A stretch of DNA of 64,000 nt from Microbacterium indicum DSM 19969. Its GTDB lineage: Bacteria; Actinomycetota; Actinomycetes; Actinomycetales; Microbacteriaceae. The notes beneath the pieces were generated by a model that did not search any database, was not told where the DNA came from, and worked only from the letters and a program-made list of their open reading frames with translations. Made by a program: the position numbers and the translations under genes. Positions 28,187-37,147 of this stretch are shown piece after piece. Every line of letters starts with the position of its first letter. Within the stretch, counting starts at the first letter, position 1. The stretch covers positions 461,439 through 525,438 of the forward strand of contig NZ_AULR01000002.1 in the NCBI RefSeq assembly GCF_000422385.1. The letters run 5' to 3'.

Positions 28187-28686
28187 CAGTCGGCGCTCGT
28201 GACCGACTGGACCGTTCCGTCGCTCGCGACGTTGACGAGGAGCACCTCGTCGGCGTCGTCCGAGTCGAACGCGTACTCGAGGACGGCGAAGGGATCTTCG
28301 CTGCCGTGCTCGTCGGCGAGGATCGTCATGCTCACAAGCGTCAGCGAGCGGATGACGTCGACGGGTGCGTCGCCCGAGAAGTCGATGAGGTGATCTTCGA
28401 GGTCGTCGCCGAATCGGTCGGAGATCGTGATGACGAACTCCGTGACGTCGCTCGCCCTGTTGTCGGTCTCGGACAGCATCGCCTCGCGCGAGCGGCTGTC
28501 GATCTCCTCGAGCGCCTGGATGATCGCGGCCGCGGCGTCGAGGCCCTCGGGGGTCACATCGAGCTGGTCGGGCGCCGTGAGGTCGACCGTCACGCGCATG
28601 TCGCCGAGGTCGACGTTCTCCGACCAGAAGATCGCGCCGTCGGGGCCCGACTCGAGGAGCCCGAAGAAGTCGTGTTCGATCGCCAT
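28186..28686 (-). CDS. DUF2004 family protein
   Basis: A 166-residue acidic soluble protein. It begins MAIEHDFFGLLESGPDGAIFW and continues with VDLGDMRVTVDLTAP and a C-terminal YAFDSDDADEVLLVNVASDG, matching the uncharacterised DUF2004 family. No signal peptide or membrane segment is present. A TTG start four codons upstream is possible. I prefer the ATG at 28686, which has a weak -10-like TTGGCT 6 bases before it. It overlaps the flavoprotein gene by ATGA, so the two are co-expressed. The function is unknown. Confidence 0.75.
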   Translation of the reverse strand: MAIEHDFFGLLESGPDGAIFWSENVDLGDMRVTVDLTAPDQLDVTPEGLDAAAAIIQALEEIDSRSREAMLSETDNRASDVTEFVITISDRFGDDLEDHLIDFSGDAPVDVIRSLTLVSMTILADEHGSEDPFAVLEYAFDSDDADEVLLVNVASDGTVQSVTSAD

Positions 28687-28726
28687 GCCCTCAGCCAATC
28701 ACGAGATCCCGCGGCGGGCCACGGTT

Positions 28727-29596
28727 TCAGTCGACGAGTTGCGCCGCGAACGCCGCTGGCGTGAAGCCGGTGAGGTCTCCGATGTCCTCGCCCTGGCCGA
28801 GGAGCTTGACGGGGATGCCCGTGCGCTCCTGCACCGAGAGGACGAAGCCGCCCTTCGCGGATCCATCGAGCTTCGTGATCACGAGGCCCGTGACGCCCGC
28901 GTGCTCGAGGAAGGCCTCGGCCTGCATGACTCCGTTCTGACCCGTCGTCGCGTCGAGCACGAGCAGCACCTCGCTGATGGGGGCCTGCTTCTCGATGACG
29001 CGGCGCACCTTCGTGAGCTCGTCCATGAGGCCGGCCTTGGTGTGCAGGCGGCCCGCGGTGTCGACGATCACGATCTCGGTGCCCGTCTCCTTCGCGTACG
29101 TGATCGTCTGGAAGGCGACCGACGCGGGATCCTGTCCTTCGCGCTCGGGGCGCACGATCGCCGCTCCCCCGCGCTCGGCCCAGGTCGCGAGCTGCTCGAC
29201 CGCCGCCGCGCGGAACGTGTCGGCCGCGCCGACGACGATCGAGCGGCCGTAGCGGCCGAGGAAGGCCGCGAACTTGCCGATCGTCGTGGTCTTCCCGACG
29301 CCGTTGACCCCGACGACGAGCACCACGGCCGGTCGCTCGGTGAGCTTCAGCGTCGTGTCGAACTTCGCGAAGCGCTCCTCGAGGCTCTCCACGAGCATGC
29401 GCTTGAGGTCCTTGGGGTCGGTCGTCCGGAAGCGGTCGACCTTCTCGCGCAGGTCGTCGACGATCGCCTCGGTGATGTCGGGGCCGAAATCGGCCGTGAT
29501 GAGCGCCGTCTCGAGGTCGTCCCACGTGTTCTCGTCGATGGTTTCCTTGACGAACATTCCGCGCAGCGCGCGGCCGAGAGACCACTTGGGAGCCAT
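28727..29596 (-). CDS. ftsY: Signal recognition particle receptor FtsY
   Basis: A 289-residue SRP receptor GTPase. The NG domain is complete: GVNGVGKTTTIGKFAAFLG (P-loop, near residue 97), DTAGRLHTKAGLMDEL and TKLDGSAKGGFVLS. The long acidic N-terminal A domain of many bacteria is absent, and the protein starts directly with MAPKWSLGRALRGMF, a basic amphipathic stretch that may bind the membrane. TAGACT at 29603-29608 sits 6 bases before the ATG (leaderless). Confidence 0.96.
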   Translation of the reverse strand: MAPKWSLGRALRGMFVKETIDENTWDDLETALITADFGPDITEAIVDDLREKVDRFRTTDPKDLKRMLVESLEERFAKFDTTLKLTERPAVVLVVGVNGVGKTTTIGKFAAFLGRYGRSIVVGAADTFRAAAVEQLATWAERGGAAIVRPEREGQDPASVAFQTITYAKETGTEIVIVDTAGRLHTKAGLMDELTKVRRVIEKQAPISEVLLVLDATTGQNGVMQAEAFLEHAGVTGLVITKLDGSAKGGFVLSVQERTGIPVKLLGQGEDIGDLTGFTPAAFAAQLVD

Positions 29597-29619
29597 GCGC
29601 CCAGTCTACGGGGCGGGGC

Positions 29620-30753
29620 TCAGCGCCTCGTCGACGCCGTGACCGTGAAGGTGCGGTCGCGATCGACCTGCCGCGTCTCGCCCACGAGGCGCTCGAGCGC
29701 CGGGCGGTAGCGGAGGTGGCTGTTCCACACGGTCCAGAGCTCGCCGCCGGGGCGCAGCACGCGGGCGGCGTCTGCGAACAGGCGCGGCGCGATGCCCTCC
29801 GTGACGGCGTTCCCCGAGTGGAACGGCGGGTTGAGGAGAACGAGGTCCGCCGATGCGTCGGCGCGCGACGCGAGACCGTCGTCGCGGGCGACCTTGACGT
29901 GGTCGGCGACGCCGTTGAGCCGCATCGTCTCGCGCGCCGAGTCCGCGGCCGCCGCGGAGCGGTCGGTTGCGGTGACGCGCGATCCCGGCCGCGCGAGCGC
30001 GTACGCCGCCGCGATCGCGCCCGTGCCGCATCCCAGGTCGATCACGTATTCCGCATGCGGCATATCCGGCAGATGCGCAAGCAGGAATCGCGTGCCGATG
30101 TCGAGATCGGTCCCGGCGAAGGCCGCGCCGTGCGCCGCGAGCGTCACGCCGATGTCTTCGTGCCGGCGCGAACGCGGCCACGTCGACGGGCGCGCGATCG
30201 GCGCCGACGCGTGCAGGGCGCGCGACTTGCCGACCCCGCGCGAGGCGCGCACCTCGCCGAAGTGCACCGCGAGAGTCTCGTTCATCGACGGCGTCATGTG
30301 CTTGACGCGCCCGCCCGCGAGGAGGCGGACCGCGGGATCGGCCGCCCCCGCCACGACGCCCGCGATCTCGTCGAGCGCGTCGAGGCCGCGCGGGAGCTGC
30401 GCGATCACGACCCGCGCACCCTCGGCGAGGCCCGCGTCGAGCCCGTGCCACGAGACGCGCTCGAGCGAGACGCCCGCCTCCTCCGCGTTGCGCGCGAGCG
30501 CGAGCTCGCTCGTGATCGGGTCCTGATGCAGCCGCACGCGGATGCCCGGGTCGGCGAGGAGGATCGGCAGCGTCAGGGCACCGTATCTGTCGCCGATCAC
30601 GACGACCTCGTCGGCGCCGCCCAGGAGGGGCTCGACCTCAGCGAGGATCAGTCGGTCGCTGCGATCGGCCGCGACGAGGTCGTGCGCTTCGACGTCGGGC
30701 GCACGACCGAGCAGCGGGGCGAGCCCGTCGAACGCGGCGAGCAGCGCGCTCAC
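29620..30753 (-). CDS. RsmC/RlmG-like class I methyltransferase
   Basis: A 377-residue two-domain protein. The N-terminal half is a degenerate methyltransferase fold without a SAM motif. The C-terminal half has VIDLGCGTGAIAAAYAL near residue 235 and the catalytic LLNPPFHSG near residue 298. The N-P-P-F motif marks enzymes that methylate an exocyclic amino group of guanine or adenine, and the two-domain layout fits the ribosomal RNA guanine-N2 enzymes RsmC and RlmG. The GTG start overlaps the smc stop. Confidence 0.87.
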   Translation of the reverse strand: MSALLAAFDGLAPLLGRAPDVEAHDLVAADRSDRLILAEVEPLLGGADEVVVIGDRYGALTLPILLADPGIRVRLHQDPITSELALARNAEEAGVSLERVSWHGLDAGLAEGARVVIAQLPRGLDALDEIAGVVAGAADPAVRLLAGGRVKHMTPSMNETLAVHFGEVRASRGVGKSRALHASAPIARPSTWPRSRRHEDIGVTLAAHGAAFAGTDLDIGTRFLLAHLPDMPHAEYVIDLGCGTGAIAAAYALARPGSRVTATDRSAAAADSARETMRLNGVADHVKVARDDGLASRADASADLVLLNPPFHSGNAVTEGIAPRLFADAARVLRPGGELWTVWNSHLRYRPALERLVGETRQVDRDRTFTVTASTRR

Positions 30754-33700
30754 GCCGTCGCCCTCTCGCTGATCCGCTGCCCCACGACCGCCGAGACGCC
30801 GTCCTGGCGCATCGAGACGCCGTAGAGCGCGTCGGCGATCTCCATGGTGCGCTTCTGGTGCGTGATGACGAGGAGCTGGCTGCTCTCGCGCAGCTTCTCG
30901 AACACCCCGAGCAGGCGCCCGAGGTTGGCGTCGTCGAGCGCCGCCTCGACCTCGTCGAGGATGTAGAAGGGGCTCGGCCGCGCCATGAAGATCGCGGTCA
31001 GCAGCGCGACCGCCGCAAGCGATCGCTCGCCGCCCGACAGCAGCGAGAGCCGCTCGATCTTCTTGCCGACGGGCCGGACCGCGACCTCGATCCCCGTCGT
31101 CAGAAGGTCGTCGGGCTTCGTGAGCGAGACCGATCCCGTGCCGCCCGGGAACAGGATCGGGAAGACCTGCTCGAAGGCCGCCTGCGTGTCGGCGAAGGCT
31201 TCGGCGAAGATCTGCTGCATGCGCTCGTCGAGGTCGGCGATGATCTTCGTGAGGTCGGCGCGCGTGCGCGTGAGGTCGTCGAGCTGCTCGACGAGGAAGC
31301 CGTGCCGCTGCTCGAGTGCCGCGAACTCCTCGAGCGCGAGCGGGTTGACGCGGCCGAGCTGTGCGAGGCGCTTCTCGGCGTCGCGCAGCCGGCGTTGCTG
31401 CGCCTGCCGGTCGTACGCCTCGGGCTCCCCGCCCTCGTCCTCGGGCGGGACCCCCTGATCGGGCCCGTACTCGGCCACGAGGATCTCCTCGCTCAGGCCC
31501 AGCTCGGAGTGCACGCGTTCGAGGACGCTCGTGAGCTGCAGCTTCTTCTCGTGGATCTGCAGCTCGAGCCCGTGGACGCTCTCGGTGAGCCCCGCGAGAC
31601 GCTCGCGCATGCGCGACTCGCGCTCGCGGAGGTCGCGCAGCTCTCCGCCGACCTGGCTGCGCACCTTCTCTGCCTCGCCGAGGGCGACGCGCGCGTCGGC
31701 GACCGAGCGGTCGGCCGACGCGAGCGCCGCGGGGAGCCGGTCGGCGACCTGCTGCGCGACGTCGCGCTGTCGGCGCCGGACGACGGCGCGGCGCGCGGCC
31801 TGCTCGGCCGCCTGCTGCTCGCGCTCCCGCTGCGCCTCGAGGCCCGCGGCGTGGGCCTCGGCGGCGCGGACCCGCTCGCGCGTCGTCTCGACCTCGAGTC
31901 GCGCCGCGACCTCCCGCTCGCGGGCCGCCTCGACCTCGGCGAGGAGCGGATCGCGCTGCGACGCGTCGAGGAGCGGTCGCGGCTGCTGTTCGGCGGTCTC
32001 GAGGGCGGATCGGGCGCGCGCCGCGCGCTGCTCGGAGTCGGCGACGGCCCCCTCGGCGCGTTCGAGATCGGCGGAGAGCCGGTCGCACTCGGCGATCGCC
32101 GTCTCGCGGCGCACCGTGACCCTGTTGACGTGCTCGGCCTGCCGCGCGAGCTCGGCGTCGTGCGCGCGGAGAGCCGCGAGCGCGTCCTTCTGCGCCACCC
32201 GCGCTCCCTGGACCCGCTCCTGCAGCACCCGCCGCTCGGATGCGAGCCGTTCGACGTCCGAGCGCACGACGTCGAGCCGCTGCGCCGCCTCGTCGCGCTC
32301 GGCCTGGAGCGCCAGACGGGAGCTCCCGCCGCCCGACCCCGCCCGCACGGTGCGGAGCGTCGTAATCTCGCCGCCGCGCGTCACGACGACCGCGCGATCG
32401 GCCCACGCACCGGGCAGCGCCTCGAGCGCCTCGGCCGCCCGGCCGAGGTCGTCGGCGATGAGCACGGGCGCGAGGACGCCCAGCACGCCGCCAGGCGCGG
32501 TCACGACGTCGACGGCCGGCACCGCGCCGGCCGCGGCGGGGACGGCCTCCCCGCAGGGCGCGTCGGCGATCGCGATGTCGACGGATCCCGCGTCGCCCGT
32601 CGATCCCGCGATCCGCAGCGCCGCCGCGCGATCGGACACGAGCACGCCCGCCGCCAGCGGCCCGAGGACGGCCTCGACGGCCTGCTCGTATCCCGCCGTG
32701 ACCTGAACCGACTCGCTCACGAGACCCGTGACGCCCGCGTCACCGCGCGCGACGATCGCGCCCGCGGCGTTCTTCACGTCGAGGGCCGACCCGAGGGCCG
32801 CCGTCTTGGCTTGCAGCGCGTCGGACTCGCGCTCGGCGGCGCGGTGCCGCTCGCGCAGCTCGTCGAGCGCCTTCTCGGCCGCCGCCGTCTCGGCCTGGGC
32901 GCGCTCGTAGGCCTCCTGGTGACGCGCCGCGACCTCCTCCGACGCCTCGGCGGCCTCGAGCTCGTCGAAGGCCGCCTGCGCCGCGGCCCTGCGCTCGATC
33001 GCGCTGTCGAGCGCCTGCTGCTGGCGCACGACGCCCTGCCGGACCGCTTCGAGCGTCTGCCGCGCCGCGTCGGCCGCCCCCCGGAGCGTCGTGAGCCGCA
33101 TGTCGTGCTCCGAGATGAGCGCCGTCTGGGCGGCGATCTCGATGTCGAGGGCGTCGAGGTCTGCACGCGCCCGCGCGAGGACGCGCGACGCCTGCTGCAC
33201 CTGGTCCTGGGCATCGCCGATCCCGTCTCGCAGGCGCGTGACCTCCTCGCGCGCCGCGTCGATCGCGCCCTGCGACACCGTCACGTGCGCCGACGGATCG
33301 TCGTCGTCCGCCGAGAGCAGCGACAGGCGCTGGTTCGCGAGGGCGAAGAGCGCGCGCAGCCGCTCCTGCACCTGCTCGAGCCCGAAGAGCACGCGCCGCG
33401 CCTCGTCGACGGCCCGCGCAGTCTGCTCGCGTTCGAGCTGCGAGATCCGCAGGCGCACTCCGGCGGCCTCCTCCTCGAGGGCGACGCGCTCGGTGTGCCG
33501 CTCCTGCTCGCTGTGTGCGTGGGCCGCGAGGGCCTGCCGCAGCTCGACCACCTCGTCGGCGTGGAGCCGCGACTTCGCGTCGCGCACGACCGCCGCGATC
33601 GTCTGCGCCTGGCGCGCGATCTCGGCCTGGCGCCCGAGCGGCTTCAGCTGGCGGCGCACCTCGCCCGCGAGGTCGCTGAGCCGGGCGAGGTTCTGCTCCA

Positions 33701-34250
33701 TCGCCTCGAGCTTGCGGAGCGTCTTCTCCTTGCGCCGCCGGTGCTTGAGGATCCCCGCCGCCTCCTCGATGAAGCCGCGGCGCTCCTCGGGCGTCGCGCG
33801 CAGGACCGTGTCGAGGCGGCCCTGGCCGACGATGACGTGCATCTCGCGGCCGAGCCCCGAGTCGCTCAGGAGCTCCTGCACGTCGAGCAGGCGGCAGGTC
33901 TCTCCGTTGATCGCGTACTCGCTCTGGCCGTTGCGGAACAGCGTGCGGCGGATCGAGACCTCGCTGTACTCGATCGGGAGCGCACCGTCGGCGTTGTCGA
34001 TCGTGAGCTGCACCTCGGCGCGACCGAGCGGGCCGCGCGTCGCGGTGCCGGCGAAGATGACGTCCTCCATCTTCCCGCCGCGGAGCGTCTTCGCGCCCTG
34101 CTCGCCCATGACCCAGGCGAGGGCGTCCACGACGTTGGACTTGCCGGATCCGTTGGGGCCGACGATCGCCGTCACGCCCGGCTCGAGCGCGAACGTCGTG
34201 GGGCTCGCGAAGGACTTGAACCCCTTGAGGGTGAGGCTCTTGAGATGCAC
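30750..34250 (-). CDS. smc: Chromosome segregation protein SMC
   Basis: A 1166-residue SMC ATPase that organises the chromosome with ScpA and ScpB. The N-terminal head has GPNGSGKSNVVDALAWVMGEQ (Walker A near residue 32). Two long coiled coils flank a hinge around residues 500-650 that contains GDAGVTGLVSE. The C-terminal head has LLSGGERSLAAVALL and EVEAALDDANLGRL. I chose GTG at 34250 because HLKSLTLKGFKSF is the conserved first strand and GGGGGAG precedes it. The nearby RsmC-like gene is translationally coupled. Confidence 0.96.
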   Translation of the reverse strand: MHLKSLTLKGFKSFASPTTFALEPGVTAIVGPNGSGKSNVVDALAWVMGEQGAKTLRGGKMEDVIFAGTATRGPLGRAEVQLTIDNADGALPIEYSEVSIRRTLFRNGQSEYAINGETCRLLDVQELLSDSGLGREMHVIVGQGRLDTVLRATPEERRGFIEEAAGILKHRRRKEKTLRKLEAMEQNLARLSDLAGEVRRQLKPLGRQAEIARQAQTIAAVVRDAKSRLHADEVVELRQALAAHAHSEQERHTERVALEEEAAGVRLRISQLEREQTARAVDEARRVLFGLEQVQERLRALFALANQRLSLLSADDDDPSAHVTVSQGAIDAAREEVTRLRDGIGDAQDQVQQASRVLARARADLDALDIEIAAQTALISEHDMRLTTLRGAADAARQTLEAVRQGVVRQQQALDSAIERRAAAQAAFDELEAAEASEEVAARHQEAYERAQAETAAAEKALDELRERHRAAERESDALQAKTAALGSALDVKNAAGAIVARGDAGVTGLVSESVQVTAGYEQAVEAVLGPLAAGVLVSDRAAALRIAGSTGDAGSVDIAIADAPCGEAVPAAAGAVPAVDVVTAPGGVLGVLAPVLIADDLGRAAEALEALPGAWADRAVVVTRGGEITTLRTVRAGSGGGSSRLALQAERDEAAQRLDVVRSDVERLASERRVLQERVQGARVAQKDALAALRAHDAELARQAEHVNRVTVRRETAIAECDRLSADLERAEGAVADSEQRAARARSALETAEQQPRPLLDASQRDPLLAEVEAAREREVAARLEVETTRERVRAAEAHAAGLEAQREREQQAAEQAARRAVVRRRQRDVAQQVADRLPAALASADRSVADARVALGEAEKVRSQVGGELRDLRERESRMRERLAGLTESVHGLELQIHEKKLQLTSVLERVHSELGLSEEILVAEYGPDQGVPPEDEGGEPEAYDRQAQQRRLRDAEKRLAQLGRVNPLALEEFAALEQRHGFLVEQLDDLTRTRADLTKIIADLDERMQQIFAEAFADTQAAFEQVFPILFPGGTGSVSLTKPDDLLTTGIEVAVRPVGKKIERLSLLSGGERSLAAVALLTAIFMARPSPFYILDEVEAALDDANLGRLLGVFEKLRESSQLLVITHQKRTMEIADALYGVSMRQDGVSAVVGQRISERATA

Positions 34251-34356
34251 GCGCTCCCCCTTCCGTCGTGGCCCGCGACACGCTCCGTCAACCCTAGGCT
34301 TTCGCCCGCGGCGGGCCCGGAAACACGCGGGACACGCCGACACGCTGGGAGTTCCC

Positions 34357-34386
34357 TTGACGCGGCGGCGGCTCGGCGCCTATCGT
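34357..34386 (+). promoter_or_regulatory. Strong housekeeping-type promoter
   Basis: TTGACG at 34357-34362 and TATCGT at 34381-34386 are separated by 18 bases. Transcription should start near 34393. This gives a leader of about 50 bases before the short reading frame at 34444, and it drives the 94-residue protein and the GNAT gene downstream. Confidence 0.65.
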
Positions 34387-34443
34387 TCGAAGGCACTGTT
34401 CACCCGGGTCGATCGCCCGCAGAGGTCCGAGAGGAGGAAGACC

Positions 34444-34521
34444 ATGAATCCGATCACGCACCACGATCTTCGTGACCTTCCGTTCCCCGCTCTGCGTCGT
34501 TGCTCCGTCCGTCTCGGATAG
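34444..34521 (+). CDS. Possible 25-residue leader peptide
   Basis: A 25-codon reading frame with an excellent ribosome site, GAGGAGGAAG, ending 4 bases before the ATG. It starts MNPITHH and ends RRCSVRLG, with one Cys three-quarters along. It sits between a clear promoter and the next gene, about 200 bases ahead. Short leader peptides with a late Cys act in translation-coupled control of sulfur genes in some actinobacteria. That role is only a guess here. It could instead be an unrecognised small protein. Confidence 0.45.
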   Translation: MNPITHHDLRDLPFPALRRCSVRLG

Positions 34522-34722
34522 CAGCCGCTCCGTGCCGCGTCCGCGGCCGATGAACGCTCCCGCGCCCCACGTGGGCGACGCCTGAGGCCATGTCCTCGGC
34601 GCGCCCCGCGCGCGCTCCCCCGTCGCCGGCAGGCGGCGCCCGATCCGGGCTCTGCCGCGCCGCGGCTCCGCGGCGTACTCACGCCCCCTCATCACGACTC
34701 CCACGAAAGAGCTCTCGCTCCC

Positions 34723-35007
34723 ATGAACAAGACACTCCATCCGCCCTGTCCCCAGCGGTCTGCCGTGGCAGCGGCGACCGCAGCCGCACTGGTCGTCGAG
34801 AGGCGCTCCCCGCGGGTGCCCCTCGTCGACCGGTTCGCGATGCGCGTCGGCCTCGCGCTGCTCGTCTGGGGCAGCCGCCCCGCACGTCAGGCCGCTGTGC
34901 CCGAGCGGGCCGAACCCCGCGAGGCCTACGCCGCGCACGCGGTCGACTCCTCGCTCGCCCGCGGTGCCCTGCTGCACCACGACGTCTACCGCACCTTCGG
35001 ACTGTGA
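34723..35007 (+). CDS. Small uncharacterised protein, 94 aa, basic
   Basis: A 94-residue protein rich in Arg and Ala. The central segment SPRVPLVDRFAMRVGLALLVWGSRP resembles a recurrent stretch in small actinobacterial proteins: a short amphipathic or hydrophobic segment after P-x-V-D-R. No signal peptide is convincing. The ribosome site is weak (GAAAGAG, about 11 bases away). It ends 13 bases before the GNAT gene and probably shares its transcript. The function is unknown. The 201-base gap before it holds no other gene that I can see. Confidence 0.55.
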   Translation: MNKTLHPPCPQRSAVAAATAAALVVERRSPRVPLVDRFAMRVGLALLVWGSRPARQAAVPERAEPREAYAAHAVDSSLARGALLHHDVYRTFGL

Positions 35008-35020
35008 CCAGGAGGACCAC

Positions 35021-36118
35021 ATGACGACAGCCGCCCTCACCATCGAACCCCTGCGCATCCCCGAGTCCGTCGACGCGCCGGACGCGCGCGACTGGAACCG
35101 GTACGTCGAGATCGCGAACGCCGTGCAGGCCGACGACGCCCGGACCGATCTCCTCCGCGGCGACCCCGCGGTCTGGCTCGCGAAGGCCCGCGACCAGCGC
35201 TACGACGCGATCCACCTGTGGGTCGCGCGCGGCGGCGACGGCGAGATCCTCGGCGTCGCGAACCTCCAGTACGACCGCTCGACCGACCGCGAGGCCCTGC
35301 TGCTCGTGGCGGTGGATCCCGCGCGCCGCGACCTCGCGGTCGAGCGCCGCCTGCTCGACTTCCTCGAGGAGGAGGCGCGGGCGCTCGGGCGCACGCTCGT
35401 GACGACCTGGACGACGACCGCCGTCGACCTGCGGGCGGAGCCGGAGGACCGCGTGCTCCGCCCCGCGACGGGCGCGGGGGCGATCGACCCGCGGGATCCC
35501 CGCGTCCAGGCGATGATCGACGCCGGGTACCGGCTGTCGCAGGTCGAGCGCGCGAGCGTGTTCGACCTCGACGGCCCGACGGAGCCGCTCCGCGAGGTGC
35601 TCGCCGCGGCGCTCGCCGAGGCCGGCCCCGAGTACGAGACCGCCTGGTGGCCGCTTCCGACGCCCGAGCACCTCCGCGCGGGCTACGCCGCCGCCATCGC
35701 CCGCATGTCGACCGACGTCCCGGCCGGAGAGCTCGAGATCGAGCAGGCCGTCTGGGACGCCGACCGCGTGCGCGAACGCGACCTCCGCGAGATCGCGACG
35801 GGGCGCACCTGGGGGATCACCGCCGTGATCCACCGCCCGACGGGCGAGGTCGCGGCGTTCAACGAGATCGTCGCCGACCCCGACAGGTCGGCGACGGCGC
35901 ACAACTACGGGACCCTCGTCATGCCGGAGCACCGCGGGCACCGGCTCGGCACCGTGGTCAAGTGCCTCGGCCTGCTGCGGTGGAAGGAGGAGGTGCCGGA
36001 GTCTCCGTGCGTCGTCACCTTCAACGCCGAGGAGAACCGGTTCATGCTCGACGTCAACGAGCGGGTCGGCTTCCGCCCGCTGTTCTGGGAGGCCGACTGG
36101 CAGAAGACGCTGGCCTGA
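35021..36118 (+). CDS. GNAT family N-acetyltransferase, double-domain
   Basis: A 365-residue protein with two GNAT-like halves, as in mycothiol synthase and related actinobacterial enzymes. The N-terminal half has LVAVDPARRDLAVERRLLDFLEEEARALGR. The C-terminal half has the acetyl-CoA-binding motif GTLVMPEHRGHRLGTVVKCLGL near residue 300 and the end FNAEENRFMLDVNERVGFRPLFWEADWQ. The motif is of R-G-x-x-L/G-x-x type. The substrate is unknown. AGGAGGACCAC precedes the ATG. Confidence 0.87.
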   Translation: MTTAALTIEPLRIPESVDAPDARDWNRYVEIANAVQADDARTDLLRGDPAVWLAKARDQRYDAIHLWVARGGDGEILGVANLQYDRSTDREALLLVAVDPARRDLAVERRLLDFLEEEARALGRTLVTTWTTTAVDLRAEPEDRVLRPATGAGAIDPRDPRVQAMIDAGYRLSQVERASVFDLDGPTEPLREVLAAALAEAGPEYETAWWPLPTPEHLRAGYAAAIARMSTDVPAGELEIEQAVWDADRVRERDLREIATGRTWGITAVIHRPTGEVAAFNEIVADPDRSATAHNYGTLVMPEHRGHRLGTVVKCLGLLRWKEEVPESPCVVTFNAEENRFMLDVNERVGFRPLFWEADWQKTLA

Positions 36119-36124
36119 GCCGGG

Positions 36125-37090
36125 TCAGACGAGCTCGCGCGCGAGAGCGAGCGCGTCGGCCGCGAGCCGCGCCGAGGTGTCGGGGTCGCGCATCCAGAGC
36201 GGAACGGCTCTGGTCGCGATCCCGGCCGCCTCGAGCGGGGCCGCGGCAGGCGCGTCGGTCTCGTCGACGAGCCAGCCGTCGATCACGCCGCCGCGGGAGC
36301 GGGCGCCGTAGTGCTCGGCGACCGCTCGGGCGCTCGTCTCGACGCCCACGGCGGCGAGGCACGCATCGGCCATGCCGCGGACGACGGCCCCGTCGATGAT
36401 CCCGGAGACGCCGACAACGGGCGCCGCCGCCTCCCGGACGAGGTCCCGCATGCCGGGGACGGCGAGGACCGGCCCGATCGAGACGATGGGGTTCGAGGGG
36501 GCGAGGAGGATCACGTCGGCGCCCTCGAGCGCGGCCCGGGCGCCGGGCGACGGCTCGGCCGAGGAGACGTCGCGCTGCGCGAAGCCCCGCGCGGGGATCT
36601 GAGACCTGTGCCGCACCCACCACTCCTGGAAGTGGATCTCTCCGCCGTCGGTCTGCACGTGCGTGTCGATCTCCTGGTCGGTCGCGGGCACGAGCGTCGC
36701 GCCGAGATCCCACCGCGCGCCGAGGCGCCGGAAGACCTCGCTGACCGTCGCGCCGCCGCGCAGCCACGCCGTGCGCGCGATGTGCGTTCCGAGGTCGAGG
36801 TCGCCGAGCGTGAACCAGTCGGGCGCCGTGCCCCAGGCGGCGAGCTCGGCCGAGACGCGCTCGCTCTCCCCCGCGCGCCCCCACCCGCGCTCGGTGTCGT
36901 TCACGCCCGCGAGCGCGTAGAGGAGGCTGTCGTGGTCGGGTGCGATCCGGAGTCCCGAGACCCACCAGTCGTCGGCGGTGTTGACCACGACGCTGATCTC
37001 GTCGCCCGAGCCCGAACGGCGGACGTGCTCGCGGAGCCCCAGGACGAAGCGGGCGCACCCGACGCCGCCCCCGATCACGGTGATGCGCAT
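36125..37090 (-). CDS. cofD: 2-phospho-L-lactate/phosphoenolpyruvyl transferase of F420 synthesis
   Basis: A 321-residue CofD/FbiA protein. In actinobacteria it couples a phosphoenolpyruvyl unit from a GDP-activated donor to Fo, forming dehydro-F420-0. The nucleotide-binding opening ITVIGGGVGCARFVLGL, VNTADDWWVSGLRIAPDHDSLLYAL and VILLAPSNPIVSIGPVL are characteristic. No fbiB or fbiC gene is near. TAGCCT at 37097-37102 lies 6 bases before the ATG (leaderless). Confidence 0.93.
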   Translation of the reverse strand: MRITVIGGGVGCARFVLGLREHVRRSGSGDEISVVVNTADDWWVSGLRIAPDHDSLLYALAGVNDTERGWGRAGESERVSAELAAWGTAPDWFTLGDLDLGTHIARTAWLRGGATVSEVFRRLGARWDLGATLVPATDQEIDTHVQTDGGEIHFQEWWVRHRSQIPARGFAQRDVSSAEPSPGARAALEGADVILLAPSNPIVSIGPVLAVPGMRDLVREAAAPVVGVSGIIDGAVVRGMADACLAAVGVETSARAVAEHYGARSRGGVIDGWLVDETDAPAAAPLEAAGIATRAVPLWMRDPDTSARLAADALALARELV

Positions 37091-37125
37091 CGCCCCAGGC
37101 TAGTGCTCACATGATGCACCCATTG

Positions 37126-37135
37126 ATGCATGCAT
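37126..37135. promoter_or_regulatory. Candidate GntR operator, ATGCATGCAT
   Basis: A perfect 10-base palindrome within TTGATGCATGCATTAA, overlapping the TAAGAT -10 element at 37136-37141 of the GntR gene by position and lying in the gap to cofD. A GATGCACCC half-match lies just upstream. A repressor bound here would block the regulator-MFS operon, which is typical self-control for this family. Confidence 0.5.
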
Positions 37136-37147
37136 TAAGATCGACGC

